Assembly (NCBI GenBank): GCA_033032175.1
Contig: CM065313.1
Location: 14,175,327-14,239,326, forward strand
Source: Saturnia japonica
Taxonomy: Eukaryota; Arthropoda; Insecta; Lepidoptera; Saturniidae
DNA: 64,000 bases
Reading direction: 5' to 3'
In this document: in pieces, positions 38,201-48,060 of the stretch
How positions within the stretch are numbered: position 1 is the stretch's first letter
How the letters are laid out: each line of letters starts with the position of its first letter
Made by a program: the position numbers and the translations under genes
Notes under the pieces: model-generated
What the model was told of the DNA's origin: nothing
What the model saw: only the letters and a program-made list of their open reading frames with translations
Databases searched by the model: none

Positions 38201-39702
38201 TTCTGATTGACAAGGTCAGCACATTTGTGATTGAACTAAGAGTCTCCACAGTGATACCTGATAATATTGAAGGAAGGCATGTATTATTCCATTTCAAGTT
38301 ATATCCAAGTTAATCCAATCGCCTTCCACAACAAAGGTTGTTGTGAGTATAAAATGTGTGAAGAAAAATCATTGCAGAATGGTTTTAACAAAGTTTCTCA
38401 CAATAATTTAGTCTTTGTTTTGGGTATATACTGAAACCAACCAAGTGCTTACTTATTGGGTACAACTATACCTTGTTAGGGGGTAGTGAAATAATTTTTA
38501 AATTATTTTAGTGCAACATTACTTGAAAAAATTTACTCTTTTGTTTCGAGTGCACTGTGACTCCGACCAAATAGTTAGTAACTCCATGCTGGTGGCAGCT
38601 GACCCACCTGCCCATATCTGGTTATGCCCATGTAAACAACATAGAGATGTTCTTCCATGTGAACATTTGTTTTAAAAGCAGTACCTAATAGATTTCTTTT
38701 TAATTTAGTTTTCTATATTTTCTTCAATAATTTTTATAAAACCTATTATATTTATTATAAGAAAGCTAGAAAACATATTTTCTACAATAATATTGAAACA
38801 ACATTTGCAATCTTTTTGACTTTGACATATCCCAGGGAGTAGCAATTAAATATGATGATGTTTATTTTTATTGCTGAAAGCAGAGTAACAGTAATTAAAT
38901 ATCACTATATTAATTAGGTTAGTAAGTAGTACAGTAATACTGTTTCAATATAATTTATCTCATTTAACTGTTCAAGAAAGAAAAGAAAATCATCTCAAAA
39001 TTAATGTTTGCTTTCATATTATATCTGCAGTGCAATCAATAGAGACATGATATCATAATGAATAGGGAATAAATAATACACAATTTTATTTTATTTCCAA
39101 CATTGATACAACCTTTGAATTTCCAATAAAAAATGCCAAAAAAGGTTTATTCCTGAGACGGGCGCAAAAGTTCAGTGTCCGTTTTCCCGCCTGTTTTAAA
39201 AATACACTTTACTATATTATATCTATTTGTTATAGTTAATAGAAAATATAAACCCTTCACTTAAATAGTATTTTTTTAATTCTACTTTCACTATCAGTTT
39301 ATGCGTCACTAAAATTATTGTTATTTTTGTACCTATATTAAATGGAAATAATTTAATTAATCTCCACAGAAAAAAAAATTACTTCCTCTTTACGAGTTCA
39401 TAAATACAAAAACTTTAATCACACAATACATATAGTATACATCCTTTATGGAACCTACATATTTCCACGGTTGATTACTACTCTCAGTTAGAGATATAAT
39501 TCTGTAAATGTATATCTTACATATAAGGTATTTCAATATTCAAAACAAATAATAATTAAGCTAACGACTAACAATTAGTATGTATACACAGCAGTAAAAT
39601 AAATTAAATTAATTATATGTAATCTGTATCATTACAGAGAAAGCTACTTACCACGTTATTTTGGAAATTTAATGCGAAGTTATTAACGTGGGTATCTTCC
39701 AT
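26208..39702 (-). CDS. LRMDA: LRMDA-like leucine-rich-repeat protein gene
   Basis: Four minus-strand exons join in phase: 30556-30415, 29364-29225, 26803-26592, 26287-26208. They give LRR units (LKGLDQFVKLEELILDNNQL, FPKLPHLRTLSLNNNQ, then LEGLVNRIKEHFPLISYL), the cap SLLSNKACPN, YRYFMIYELPNLRFLDSR, VSSTERKDAAIRGAFMRV, and a C-terminus ending GKHSEGNRFIRNSDL. The LPNLxFLD, ACPN and RGxFM patterns fit vertebrate LRMDA (C10orf11), which is linked to melanocyte differentiation and oculocutaneous albinism type 7. Its insect role is unknown to me. A probable first exon is at 39702-39652; the exon supplying the first repeat was not found in the 9 kb between, which is full of LINE fragments. The family call is good; the gene model is incomplete. 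Confidence 0.75.
26592..26803 (-). CDS. LRMDA: LRMDA-like exon: LRR cap and basic segment
   Basis: Minus strand, acceptor TTTTAG, donor AAAG/GTACTT, phase 2 in, phase 1 out. Encodes YFMIYELPNLRFLDSRRV, STERKDAAIRGAFMRVRRPP and a Pro/Ala-rich stretch to LASLGKHK. The LPNLRFLD plus RGAFM combination is the strongest LRMDA signature here. Confidence 0.82.
26804..29224 (-). other. LRMDA-like intron carrying a Tc1 relic
   Basis: Contains the Tc1-type transposase pseudogene at 27261-28193 in the same orientation as the host gene. Clear terminal inverted repeats were not found around it. The remaining sequence is AT-rich and shows nothing I can name. Confidence 0.6.
27261..28193 (-). pseudogene. 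Tc1-type transposase, dead
   Basis: One minus-strand frame reads from MGKNKCCDASTKQIIVNLH (paired helix-turn-helix, YRRIAEHLNCSVKEV) through WKQVLFSDETEINM (first Asp) and FQHDNDPKHTANSV (second Asp) to NSPDLNPIKNLWYIVKKKV. It is broken by nonsense codons at 27744-27746, 27591-27593 and the pair 27525-27530, with no frameshift. The third acidic residue of the DD34E triad, Glu in PIENLW, is Lys here. About 310 codons is close to full length for the family. The element is immobile without outside transposase. Confidence 0.88.
29225..29364 (-). CDS. LRMDA: LRMDA-like exon: third repeat and ACPN cap
   Basis: Minus strand, acceptor TTTTTAG, donor ATAG/GTGAGT, phase 0 in, phase 2 out. Encodes FSDLEGLVNRIKEHFPLI, SYLSLLSNKACPNQL, then MDKDDSDYQRY. 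I chose the upstream TTTTTAG acceptor because the TTTTCAG four bases later puts a TAG in frame after the preceding exon. Confidence 0.82.
29365..30414 (-). other. LRMDA-like intron, no feature seen
   Basis: AT-rich, with no exon or element recognised. Confidence 0.5.
30415..30556 (-). CDS. LRMDA: LRMDA-like exon: leucine-rich repeats
   Basis: Minus strand, acceptor TTCCAG, donor TCAG/GTAATA, phase 2 in, phase 0 out. Encodes YNSIETLKGLDQFVKLEE, LILDNNQLGNNVAFPK, LPHLRTLSLNNNQ: two LRR units with LxxLxLxxNQ spacing. The split first codon ends in C, so an upstream exon ending in two bases is required. Confidence 0.88.
31126..31205 (-). repeat. tRNA-derived SINE head
   Basis: On the minus strand there is an A-box-like GTGGTTTAGACTGG, a perfect B box GGTTCGAACCC (plus 31144-31154) and a T8 run (31126-31133). 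The ends do not pair as an acceptor stem, so this is a SINE head or tRNA relic rather than a tRNA gene. Confidence 0.6.
32870..33320 (+). pseudogene. C-terminal remnant of a jockey-type LINE
   Basis: Plus-strand reading gives FRINRIVNDADVTKYIEP, then LSNIASLSLFYRLYHGKC, then EEPFNLIPTSPFHNRT and AGLRSHSFTV. This is the conserved block (SLxxFYRLYHGxCSEELFxLIP) near the end of jockey-like ORF2 proteins. Stops and shifts follow. It lies in the first long LRMDA intron, antisense to the gene. Confidence 0.7.
33833..34445 (+). pseudogene. 3' end of an RNase H-bearing LINE (I-like)
   Basis: Reads GLKGNEKVDSVARRAL (end of RNase H), then after breaks DMWKEYFDLVSKEKGIW, RTIQCQPPPVPWF, TSFRLRSGHISSRKFGYL and, one frame over, HHFLMKCSSNNNYRIALNN. 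The RLRSGHxxSRxFGYLM and HHFLMEC zinc-like block is typical of such LINE C-termini. Several stops and frame changes. Confidence 0.7.
35205..35304 (+). repeat. Helitron-like 3' terminus
   Basis: GGTGGACGAAGTCGCGGGCACAGCTAG followed by T is the plus-strand version of the CTAG terminus of the copies at 207, 10572 and 36756. The 5' end was not found. Confidence 0.45.
35555..35935 (-). other. open reading frame of unknown origin
   Basis: A 126-codon minus-strand frame without stops in AT-rich DNA. Its second half looks protein-like: HISEFFEELRTCILSCHKN, TLDSFNKESTILLKLCL, NITRLEKYYIYMMLAEL, WRNTVATI then stop. I do not recognise the family. It could be a retrocopy or retroelement piece inside the LRMDA intron; no splice sites or promoter support it as a gene. 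Confidence 0.3.
36756..37278 (-). mobile_element. Helitron-like nonautonomous element, best copy
   Basis: A 523-bp unit starting CTAGCTGTGCCCGTGGCTTC after A and ending TTGTATAGA before T. Close relatives are at 207-1612 and 48377-48900, with CGTTTCGGAGATTACCCGG, ACAGACAGACAGACAAAAAT and ATATACTTTCATATGCATTT as landmarks. Minus orientation reads TC...CTAG. It carries no protein. Confidence 0.65.
37330..37960 (-). pseudogene. jockey-type reverse transcriptase fragment
   Basis: Minus-strand reading with many breaks: SMLDDHSSQQP, then NGISAVILKKC-like, LTRLYRLCYKPGVALKF, PIAVTSESCVK, NNYQQ, YGFHTNRSIGDFLVYVLHR. These are the finger and early palm blocks of a jockey-clade RT (IAVTSVLCKVME, QYGFRxxRSTGD). 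The Helitron copy at 36756-37278 abuts its 3' side. Confidence 0.65.
38340..39640 (-). other. LRMDA-like intron 1, 5' part
   Basis: No exon recognised. Translated pieces near 38400-38640 read like further degraded retroelement sequence but cannot be assigned. Confidence 0.35.
39652..39702 (-). CDS. LRMDA: possible first coding exon of the LRMDA-like gene
   Basis: Minus-strand ATG (39702-39700) after ATAAA encodes MEDTHVNNFALNFQNNV and runs into a strong donor GTG/GTAAGT, phase 0. It is the nearest plausible start upstream of the LRR exons on the same strand, but the exon linking them was not located. Confidence 0.4.
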
Positions 39703-40199
39703 TTTATCTAAGATAAACTTCACTAAATTTGTACGGGAATTAGAGTAAATTATATGAATCCGTTTCAGAATCACACCAGTCAGCGATGTTTAAAAAAATT
39801 GTTTCAGTTAAATAGGCATCAAACTCAAAAACTCAAATTTTATATTCGTCGAATATTAAAATATTTCCAACACATTCCCAAATTCGTCTACTTGACAGTT
39901 GACACTACTAACAACTTATCTATGCTAACAACTGACGACTGACGTATAACGTGGGCACAGACTACAATACCAGAGGAAGGATATCAACTTCATAGAAAAA
40001 ATCTGATACATAAATAAGACATGCCATCTATTTCGTACCCAATCATACTATTTCAGCGGGACTTTCATACCTGAAGGTTAGCTATACATAAATATTCATA
40101 ACAATGTGTTTTTTCAACATCTTCGAATTTTAATTATTGGGAATCTAAAGAAAAGAACATATAGTTTCTACTAGCCTTAATATTTGTACCCACAATTTT

Positions 40200-41868
40200 T
40201 GAATGAGTCAGTTTCCCAGACAGTCGTCCAAAAGGCCTTTCTTAAAGAGAAGAGCGTTGGTGGGGAGGTTGATGACGAGGAGGTTTTGGTAGAGTACAGG
40301 AGTGGTGCTGTAGGGTACACTAACGTGGAGTCGATAGACTCAGAGACGTTAAGAGCCCGTACGGAAAGCGGGGTGGCCACTATTCTTGAGGTTTGCCGCA
40401 TCTCGGAAAATCTAAAGGGGACTTGTATTAAGTCCCTCAAAGGTGCGGCAAATACTCTGAAGGAAGTGGTGGAGGCGCTTCTGGAGCGCTCTACTAACGA
40501 GGAGACGGCTCACCTTGGTAGGGAAAAGAGGGTTCTCCGTCGGCAGGTCGAGGACCTCAAGAAGGAGGTCCTCGCGTGGTGAAAGGAGGCCGGCACACGA
40601 CTGATTATGTCGCCTCCTCCTCCTCCTTCTCGACCAGTACAAGCTGTGGCGCCTCCCCAGGGTTGGAAGACGGCATTGACGGATGCGGTGAGTGGGCTGG
40701 AGCGGTCCATCCTTTCCACTGTCGGGGAGATAATGGACGCCCGGTTCGACAGTTTGGAGGTGGATGGCCGACTCCTGCCCAAAAAGGTTATCCGCCTGTC
40801 TTTAGCGGCCGACAAAAGGCCTGCGGCGGGGAAAAGACCAAGACCGGCCGCTGGACCCGGGCCTGCGAGCTCTGCTGGCCGCAGTACCGGGTTTGTACCG
40901 GCGGGAGTGAAAGGCCCCGGTCTGTGTCCCGGGCAAGATCAGAGGGGGTGAGCGTAGCAACTCCAACACTGTTGGGCATGGAGTGGGAAGCGCTTCCAGC
41001 CTCGACCACCGCGCAGGCCTCGACTGGAGCTGAGGCAGCGTGGACAACGGTGGTCCGGCGTCGGCGAAAGAAGGTTGTCACTGCTCAGGCAGTAGTTGCG
41101 AGGGCAGGTGCTCCTACGCTGCAGAAGGTTACCGGGGCCAAGCCTAAGGCCAAGCTCTCCTCGTCTCCTAAGGCGGCTGCGGTGGTAAGCACACTGCAGC
41201 CTAAGGCTTTGAGCAAGGGGATGACCTATAGGGCGGCCCTGGTCAAAGCAAAGGAGAGCATTGATCTGCCGGAGTTGGGGATCCTGAAGTTGACAACCCG
41301 GGAATCTGCTACGGGCTCCTAGGTTATTAAGATCTCTGGCGTTCTGGGGGGGGAACGGGCGGATGCTCCGGCCGTCAAACTAAAGAGGGCCCTAGAAGAC
41401 GTCGCTTCGGTGACGAGGCCCACGAAGAAGGTGGACCTGAGGTTGGTCGGTCTCGACGATACCGTGGAGAAGGAAGAAGTTGTTGTGACTGCGGTGAGGA
41501 AGGGTGGGTGCGAGCAAGCCGAAATTAGGGCTGGCGAAATGCGCCCATACGGGAGGGGTGCATATACGCTGCATATGACCCTTCCCTTCGCCATGGCCAA
41601 GGTATTAGTCGAGGCCGGCCGCCTACTTGTGGGGTGGAGTTCTGCCCAGGTGCAGGTAATGGAGGACAAGCCCATGCGTTGTTATAAATGCATGGGCTTG
41701 GCCCACACACGCGCGTTATGCCCGTCGGACGTGGAGAGAGGGCTGCTTTGCTTCCGGTGCGGGGAAGTAGGGCACATGGCGGTGGACTGTAGGGCCAGTG
41801 TCCTACGCTGTGCAGTGTGCGCTGATGGGGGGAGGCCTCAGCGCATCAGATGGGGGAAAGGAGTGTAG
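40200..41868 (+). pseudogene. R1-type ORF1 (gag) with CCHC knuckles, broken
   Basis: Starts in one frame with a coiled-coil-like stretch (NLKGTCIKSLKGAANTLKEV, EKRVLRRQVEDLKKEV), hits TGA at 40580, continues in the same frame through a Pro-rich region, then shifts near 40900-40950 to the frame reading WTTVVRRRRKKVVT and, after a TAG at 41320, VIKISGVLGGERADAP and VDLRLVGLDD. It ends with two CCHC knuckles, CYKCMGLAHTRALC (41680-41721) and CFRCGEVGHMAVDC (41749-41790). A third begins CAVCADGGRP and is lost to a shift. Confidence 0.85.
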
Positions 41869-42031
41869 GCCCCTCCTGTCAAGAGGGGGGTGCAGAGGAT
41901 GACTGCACCGGGAGTGGGTGGCCCTAGACCTGAGGTAGCTGCTATGGATTCTTAATGGATTACACCCATGGTAGCTACCTTCAGGGGAATTTAAACCACT
42001 CCGCCACTGCACAGGATCTCTTTGTCAGTCA

Positions 42032-43278
42032 GTGGCAGAGTGGAATATCAATGTTGTGGTTGCCGCGGAGCCATACCACGTTCCGGCCCAGAATAAATGG
42101 GCTGGGGACCTGGGTGGCTCCATGCCAGTTTATAGTCCAGAAACGCCCCTCTCCGTCAAAGAGATGGGGGCGGGGTTTGTAGTGGTCACCTGGAGAGGGT
42201 ACGCCATTATAGGGGTATACTTCTCCCCTAACCGGGCCCTAGTAGAGTTCGAGGCCTTTCTCGACTCCCTGGGGCTGGTGGTGAGACGGCTATCGCCGCT
42301 CCCCATTATCCTGCTTGGAGACCTGAATGCCAAGTCAGGGGCGCGGGGGCGGTGGCCACGGACCCTCGAGGCACGGCCGTTGAGGAGTGGGCGGTCCAAG
42401 TTGGGCTGTCCCTCCTCAACAGGGGGATGACGCACACGTGCGTGCGACATAACGGGGGGTCGGTGGTGGACTTGTCGTTCGCCACTCCGTCTGTCGCATG
42501 CCGTGTGCGAGGATGGAGAGTACTGGCGGAGGTGGAGACCTTATCTGATCACAGATATATCCGATTTGAGGTTTCTACCTCCTCCGGAGAGCTGGCGTTC
42601 AGCCCTCGCAACGGGGCAGCATTCCCCCGCCGGGCGCTTTTCCGCCTTGACAGAGAAAAAGCGGAAGAGGCGGCCATCGTCCAGAGCTGGCTGGTGCCAG
42701 CTCGGAGGACTGGAGATGTTGACACGGCTGCAGACCAATTTCGTGAGGCTCTCACGGAGGTCTGTGAAGCGTCGATGCCGCGGAGCAATAATTGCCTGCA
42801 GAGGCGGGCGATTTACTGGTGGTCACCGGAGATTGCCGACCTCCGAGTGGCCTGCTCCGCGGCGAGGCGGCTGTTGATCTACAGCCGCCGGCGGCGAAGG
42901 CGAGAACCGGGGGAGGAGGCCCTGCTGTATGTCGTTTACAGGGAGGCAAGGAGGACACTGCAGGCGGCCATAAGCGGGGCCAAAGACATTGCGTGGGGGG
43001 AACTCCTTGAGACGCTGGATCGGAATCCGTGGAGGCGCCCGTACATAGTGGTCCGAAAGAAATTTAGAGGCCAGGCGCCCATCACGGAGACCCTCCAGCC
43101 GGAGTTCGTGGAAAAGGTCGCGGGATATTTGTTCCCCGACCCTCCGGAGTTCCAGTCACCGGCGATGCCTCCCCCGCGAGATACAGCTGCGGAAGAGCCG
43201 GCTATGCCTCATCTCGTAACTAATACGGAGATGGGGCTGGTGACAGAGCGCCTTCCGCAGCAAACGGAAGTCCCCTAG
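42032..43278 (+). pseudogene. R1-type ORF2: AP endonuclease and linker, frameshifted
   Basis: Endonuclease reads AEWNINVVVAAEPYHVP (catalytic Glu in AEPY), VVVTWRGYAIIGVYFSPN, LPIILLGDLNAKSG (GDLNA), then after a shift near 42345 GMTHTCVRHNGGSVVDLSF and LSDHRYIRF (SDH). All the usual catalytic landmarks are present but in two frames. The linker before the RT continues to a TAG at 43276-43278. Confidence 0.85.
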
Positions 43279-43313
43279 CCCGGACGGGGTACCGGGCCAG
43301 GTGCTTTTTATTT

Positions 43314-44664
43314 ATGGGCCGACACTTTCTGACGGGCAGTTCGGCTTCCGGAGAGGGCGCTCAACGCTCAACGCTGGACGCCCTCTCCCACCTGAAGAGC
43401 CTGTCTGTGGGGGTGACCGGAGGTGAAGGTAGGTTGGTGGCAGTGTCGCTCGACATCGCCAACGCCTTCAACAGCCTGCCGCATGGGGTTATACGAGAGG
43501 TGCTCCGATATCACGGAGTACCCTCGTACCTGTAGTGGCTGTTGGAGGACTACCTTCAGGGCAGGGTGGCTGCCTACGTGGACGGGCGAGGGACGATCGT
43601 CTGGCAAAGTGTGGGGTGTGGCGTTCCACAGGGGTCGGTGTTGGGGCTGCTCCTGTGGAACATGGGCTACGACTGGGTGCTCTGCGTAGCGCTCCCTCCG
43701 GGAGTGCGCATAATTCTGTTACGCGGATAACACCCTAGTCGTGGCCCATGGGGCCAACTAGGGAGAGGTCGCGCGCCTGGCCACGGAGGGAGTGTCCCTC
43801 GTGGTCAGGCGTATAGAATTGTTGGGCCTCAGGGTGGCGGTAGAGAAAACCGAGGCCCTACTGTTCCACGGGCCTCGGTGTGGGCCGCCTCCTGGGGCCC
43901 ACATACAAGCTGAGGGGGAGAGGGTCCCAGTTGGGGCCCAGATGAAATATCTGGGCCTCATCCTGGACGGACATTGGCGGTTCGAGTCCCATCTCAAGGG
44001 ACTCGAACCGCGGTTGGTGGGAGCGGCAACGGCTCTTGGTCGGCTCCTCCTGAATTCGGGGGGACAGGGCGCAAGATGCCGTCGCTTATTCATGGGAGTC
44101 GTGCGGAGCATGGCCGTCTACGGGGCACCGATCTGGGTGGATGCTCTCAGCGCCACTAATAGACGAGTGCTGCGTGCAGCGCAGCGTGTGGTGGCACTGA
44201 GAGCCATCCGCGGGTACAGATCGGTGTCCGAGGAGGCGGCCTTTGTGCTCGCTGGCTCCCCACCATGGGAGTTGGAGGTGGAGGTGCTCGCCGCCGTGTA
44301 TAGGGACACGGCGGTGAGGAAGGAAAGAAGGGAGCCTCCAGCTCCCACAGAGGTAGCAAATATGAGGAGGGCCCTAAAGGAGGGGGTGATTGGGAGATGG
44401 GGGGAGGACGTTGCGGACGCGCGGTATGGTAAATATACCATAGACGCCGTCCGTCCAGTCCTAAGAGAGTGGTGTGTTAGGGAGCGTGGCTCCCTCATGT
44501 TTCGACTGGTGCAGGTGCTGACCGGACACGGTTGTTTCGGATGGTTCCTGCACCGAATCGCACGGAGGGAGTCGACCACCGCGGGTCATGAGTGCGGTGC
44601 TGCCTCTGAAAGAGTGTGCTGCGTGGGAGAGCCAGAGCCGGGCTCTGACCTCGGTGGTACTTAA
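43314..44664 (+). pseudogene. R1-type ORF2: partial reverse transcriptase and C-terminal domain
   Basis: Resumes inside the RT at LSDGQFGFRRGRST after an apparent deletion of the finger region. CAACGCT at about 43366-43379 is duplicated and shifts the frame. Then SLDIANAFNSLPHGVI (first catalytic Asp), GVPQGSVLGLLLWN and, in another frame, YADNTLVV (43720-43731), where the usual ADD is ADN. The C-terminal domain MKYLGLILDGHWRFESHL ... RAIRGYRSVSEEAAFVLAG ... LTGHGCFGWFLHRI is long and open, as in R1 relatives. Confidence 0.85.
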
Positions 44665-45708
44665 AAAATTACCGAGGAAGACAACTTCGTTAAAAAATTA
44701 CTAGAGGGAGTTGGAGAAAACCACCAGCATAAAAAATCAAGGACGGACAGTAGAAGAAAACCACTTTAAAAAATAACCAGAGGGTTGAGGATGAGCACCT
44801 CGTTAAAAAATCACAGTCGGATAGTCAAAGACGGGAGGGAGCGCAATGACGGCAGAGGAGGAAACCTCTATAAAAAACTAACGAAGGACTGGTGGGAGAG
44901 GAGGTGCGTTCATTCGCCTCCTTCCCCTGCCGTTTCATGGATGTCATAGGAGAAAACCTCGGTAAGAAATCATAAACGGGCTAGCGGGGCGGTGGTGCGT
45001 TCATTCGCCTCCTTCCGCCCGCCATATGCCAAAACATTATGGCGGAGGCAGAGGAGAAAACCTGTATAAAAAACCTAACGCCGGATGGGTGGGGGACAGG
45101 GGTGAGTTTGTGGCGAAGATAACAGCGCGTGGCTGTGCCGTGCAGATGTGTACCTCACACCTCTGCGCCCGCGCCGCTGGAATGCGAGTTCTGCGGCAAG
45201 TCTCGATCGCTCGGTCACAAGCGCCAGTCCGCTACCTACTCTGACGGCGAATGTACGCGCATTTTCAATATCGCTCCGGGAAGTTTTGTAATCACGTGTG
45301 CCTACCCTGTTTATACTTTTTAATCAACAACATTTTAACTTCCACACACGCGTAATTTATTCTCTCCACAAGTTGTAGACCCTGGACGAGGGCTACAAGT
45401 TCATCCGCCTCCTTCTCCTGCCATGCCGAACCAAGGTGAGATGGGTCGGGGGCCTGTCTTCCCATTGCACTGGTTTGGCGGACGAGGAGACAGTTTCGTT
45501 TGCACCAGACTGTCTCCGTCAGCGGTTGGCCCTTGCGGGCCTTGTCGCCGGGGCGACGCGGTAGTATGCTACCTGCTGGTCCCATGTCGCTCCATTACGG
45601 CAGCGAACGGTGCACCGTGGAGTTTTAGTGAGTAGGAGTCTCACATAACCACTCGTCCCCTGGGCGGGTGTGTACCCATGACGGGTTCTCCACGTTAAAA
45701 AAAAAAAA
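44665..45708 (+). repeat. R1-like 3' UTR with recurring A-rich motif
   Basis: From about 44661 to 45074 a core T(T/A)AAAAAAT recurs at least eight times (about 44662, 44691, 44730, 44766, 44804, 44870, 44961, 45065), separated by GC-rich spacers beginning GAGG or CGGA. Part of the spacer itself repeats (GTGCGTTCATTCGCCTCCTTC at about 44903 and 44994). Ends CCCATGACGGGTTCTCCACG plus poly-A. Confidence 0.6.
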
Positions 45709-46843
45709 TAGGTAAGTACTCTCGATATTACATCTAAAATGATTAAAGTCTAATCACATAGACACAATTTATTGAAATACGTAACAATTACACCGAATCA
45801 CTAAAATGAAAGAACTGGATCCTCAAACTAACATATCTAATGAAGGCAACATTCAACTTTGTTTATTTAGAAAAAATAAACTTAAAATACAAGCCAAGTC
45901 AAACCAAAATGTCAGACAATAATCAATGTTCTTTTGATATTTTAAATAGTGATAGACGAATATATATCGATATCAGTATAGTCGAATCTATAATAAAAAT
46001 AATCAATGTATCGATGTTGATATTGATTTATTATCCAAAAAATAAACATTCGTTATTTATATCGAATAGGTAAATCGAATTTATATTTGTAATTAGAATA
46101 TTTAATACTATGTTTAATTTTTCTCTAGAATTAGGTTGGTTACACTATTTACAAATTATATCATACACAACTGCCATATTAGGTGTAAAATACTAAATAA
46201 TATTTTAGTAAATAATTTTTAAAAGGGGGTTTTTAAGGAAATTAATTTTAACAGTTGTTATTTAAACAGGAATGCAGTTATTAAGAATAACTAAACCAAT
46301 AAACGAATAGTAGTATTCTTTCTTAGCGATTGGTGAATTTGTATGGCAGTAAAACATTAACAGTAATGTTAAATTTAAATATAATAAAAATTAAGTGGCA
46401 CAATTAGGTGATTTTTTTTTGTAAGTCTGACATTATTTCAAATGATTTAGAGTTATATATTATCCGGTGAATATTATCCAATAGTGACGTGCTAGATTAG
46501 GTTAATACGAGAGAGTGACATTTCATCACGTACATTTTTTAGAACTACACTTATAATGAGATTTGATATGGACTTATTCGATTTGACATCTGCTCTCATG
46601 AACTTCATATTCAGGCATTTTATTGTTCAATTGATTTTTCTCTTCTATTGTGTATTTATTTAAACAACTATTGGAATTGTTATGAATTCGTCCTTGTTTT
46701 TTTTGTCACGCTTACTACTTTTGTTACTGCCTATTTTGTACAGCACAACTTGTAAGTGAACAAATATTTTTTACTGAACGAAAGTATAATATACATCAGG
46801 TATTTTAAATCACTCCATTTTCTAATATAATTTCTAATTTACA
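45709..46843. other. AT-rich spacer between two retroelements
   Basis: No exon or repeat that I can name. Confidence 0.4.
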
Positions 46844-46861
46844 GCGCTCCTAATCAATTTC

Positions 46862-48060
46862 ATGTCGCTGCATATGCCATCGCAAAGCAACGACTACGTT
46901 AGCAGGGCACAGATGGCGGACTCGCTACGTTCGTCGTCGTCCAATCAGAGCGTCGATACCGCGCACGCCATCCCCTTCACCTCTGCCGCGATCTCACCCG
47001 CCGCCGCACCACCCGGTGTCGCGCGGCCCGCCTCGGTACCCGCGACCGATTACCCTCACCCCTCTAGCCTCACAAGTGCGAGTCGCGCCCCACTTACGTC
47101 CCGAGCGAAATCGCAACAGCGATCATTCACCCCCTGCCCCTATGGCCACCCCCCTAAACCCGTTGCCCCTGCGGCAACAACACCCCTGACAAATTCTTTT
47201 TCGGCCCTCCCAGTCGAATTAGACATGGACGCCCCGGTCAGCCCAACCCCTTCCTCGGAAATGGAGTTTTCGCTCCACTTCCGAGAACCGGTCATAATCC
47301 CGACCGAAGCTGCCGCGGACAACAACGACTTCACAGTCGTCAAATCTCGTAAACGCGCGTCCCGTGACAGCCCCGTTGAGCAAACAAACGCGACAAAAAC
47401 TGCCAAAACGGCAAACGGCCCCGCCGCCCTCGCTCCCTCTTCAAATACCGACGAACCGCTCGTCGGTAAAAAGCAAAGATCCCCGTCAATCATGATCCAT
47501 GACAAAGCAGTCTGGACAAAACTAAAAGTTGAGCTCAAATCGCTCAAAATCGAATACACCAAGGCGCGTAATATTGCGACCGGAATCTATCTCACGATGA
47601 GCTCGCCCGACAGCCATCGTAAGCTCACTACCCTCCTCCGTAGTAGGAATATCCTATACTACACATACGCGCTCGAAGAGGAGTGAGTCCTACGATTGGT
47701 GCTTCGACGAATCCCCGTCGAAATCACACCCGAGGAGGTCTTCGCCTCCCTCCAAGAGCAAAAATTCCCCATCCGAGAAGTACATCGGATGTACAATAAG
47801 GAAAAACGAGCCCTTCAACTGCTCGTTTTAATACTCGATAAGACGCCTGAAGGCAAAAAAATATTGAATCTCGAGCAGGTATGCGAGCTCTCCGGCGTAT
47901 CCGTAGAGCCGCCATACAAAAACCACAAGCCCTCCCAATGCCACAATTGTCAGTTGTACGGGCACTCCGCTCGCAACTGTTATTTACGTCCGAGGTGCGT
48001 TAAGTGCCTAGAGGACCACCCTACCAGGGAGTGCACGAGGATTCTCGACACTTACTGTAC
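46862..48060 (+). pseudogene. jockey-like LINE ORF1 (gag), truncated
   Basis: One frame throughout, interrupted once by TGA at 47684-47686. Order: Ser/Ala/Pro-rich low-complexity N-terminus, basic DFTVVKSRKRASRDSP, then a PRE_C2HC-type region (WTKLKVELKSLKIEYTKAR, YYTYALEEE, RIPVEITPEEVF, FPIREVHRMYNK), and CCHC knuckles CHNCQLYGHSARNC and CVKCLEDHPTREC. It stops matching just after HPTRECTR. The next frame is unrelated and an A16 run follows near 48174. No ORF2 is present. GC-rich against its surroundings. Confidence 0.8.

Larger units (their letters stand above)
40200..45708 (+). mobile_element. R1-clade non-LTR retrotransposon, defective
   Basis: A GC-rich block in AT-rich surroundings with the order gag-like ORF1 (CCHC knuckles), AP-type endonuclease, reverse transcriptase, R1-type C-terminal domain, 3' UTR and an A12 run at 45697-45708. 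Both ORFs are broken repeatedly and part of the RT is deleted. Many R1-clade elements insert in 28S rDNA or telomeric repeats, and neither is seen here. The 5' boundary is approximate and no target duplication was found. Confidence 0.88.

Noticed and set aside
40510..44579. Many long antisense and offset frames across the R1-like element
   Set aside because: GC-rich DNA gives long frames by chance. The domain-bearing frames on the plus strand explain the region.
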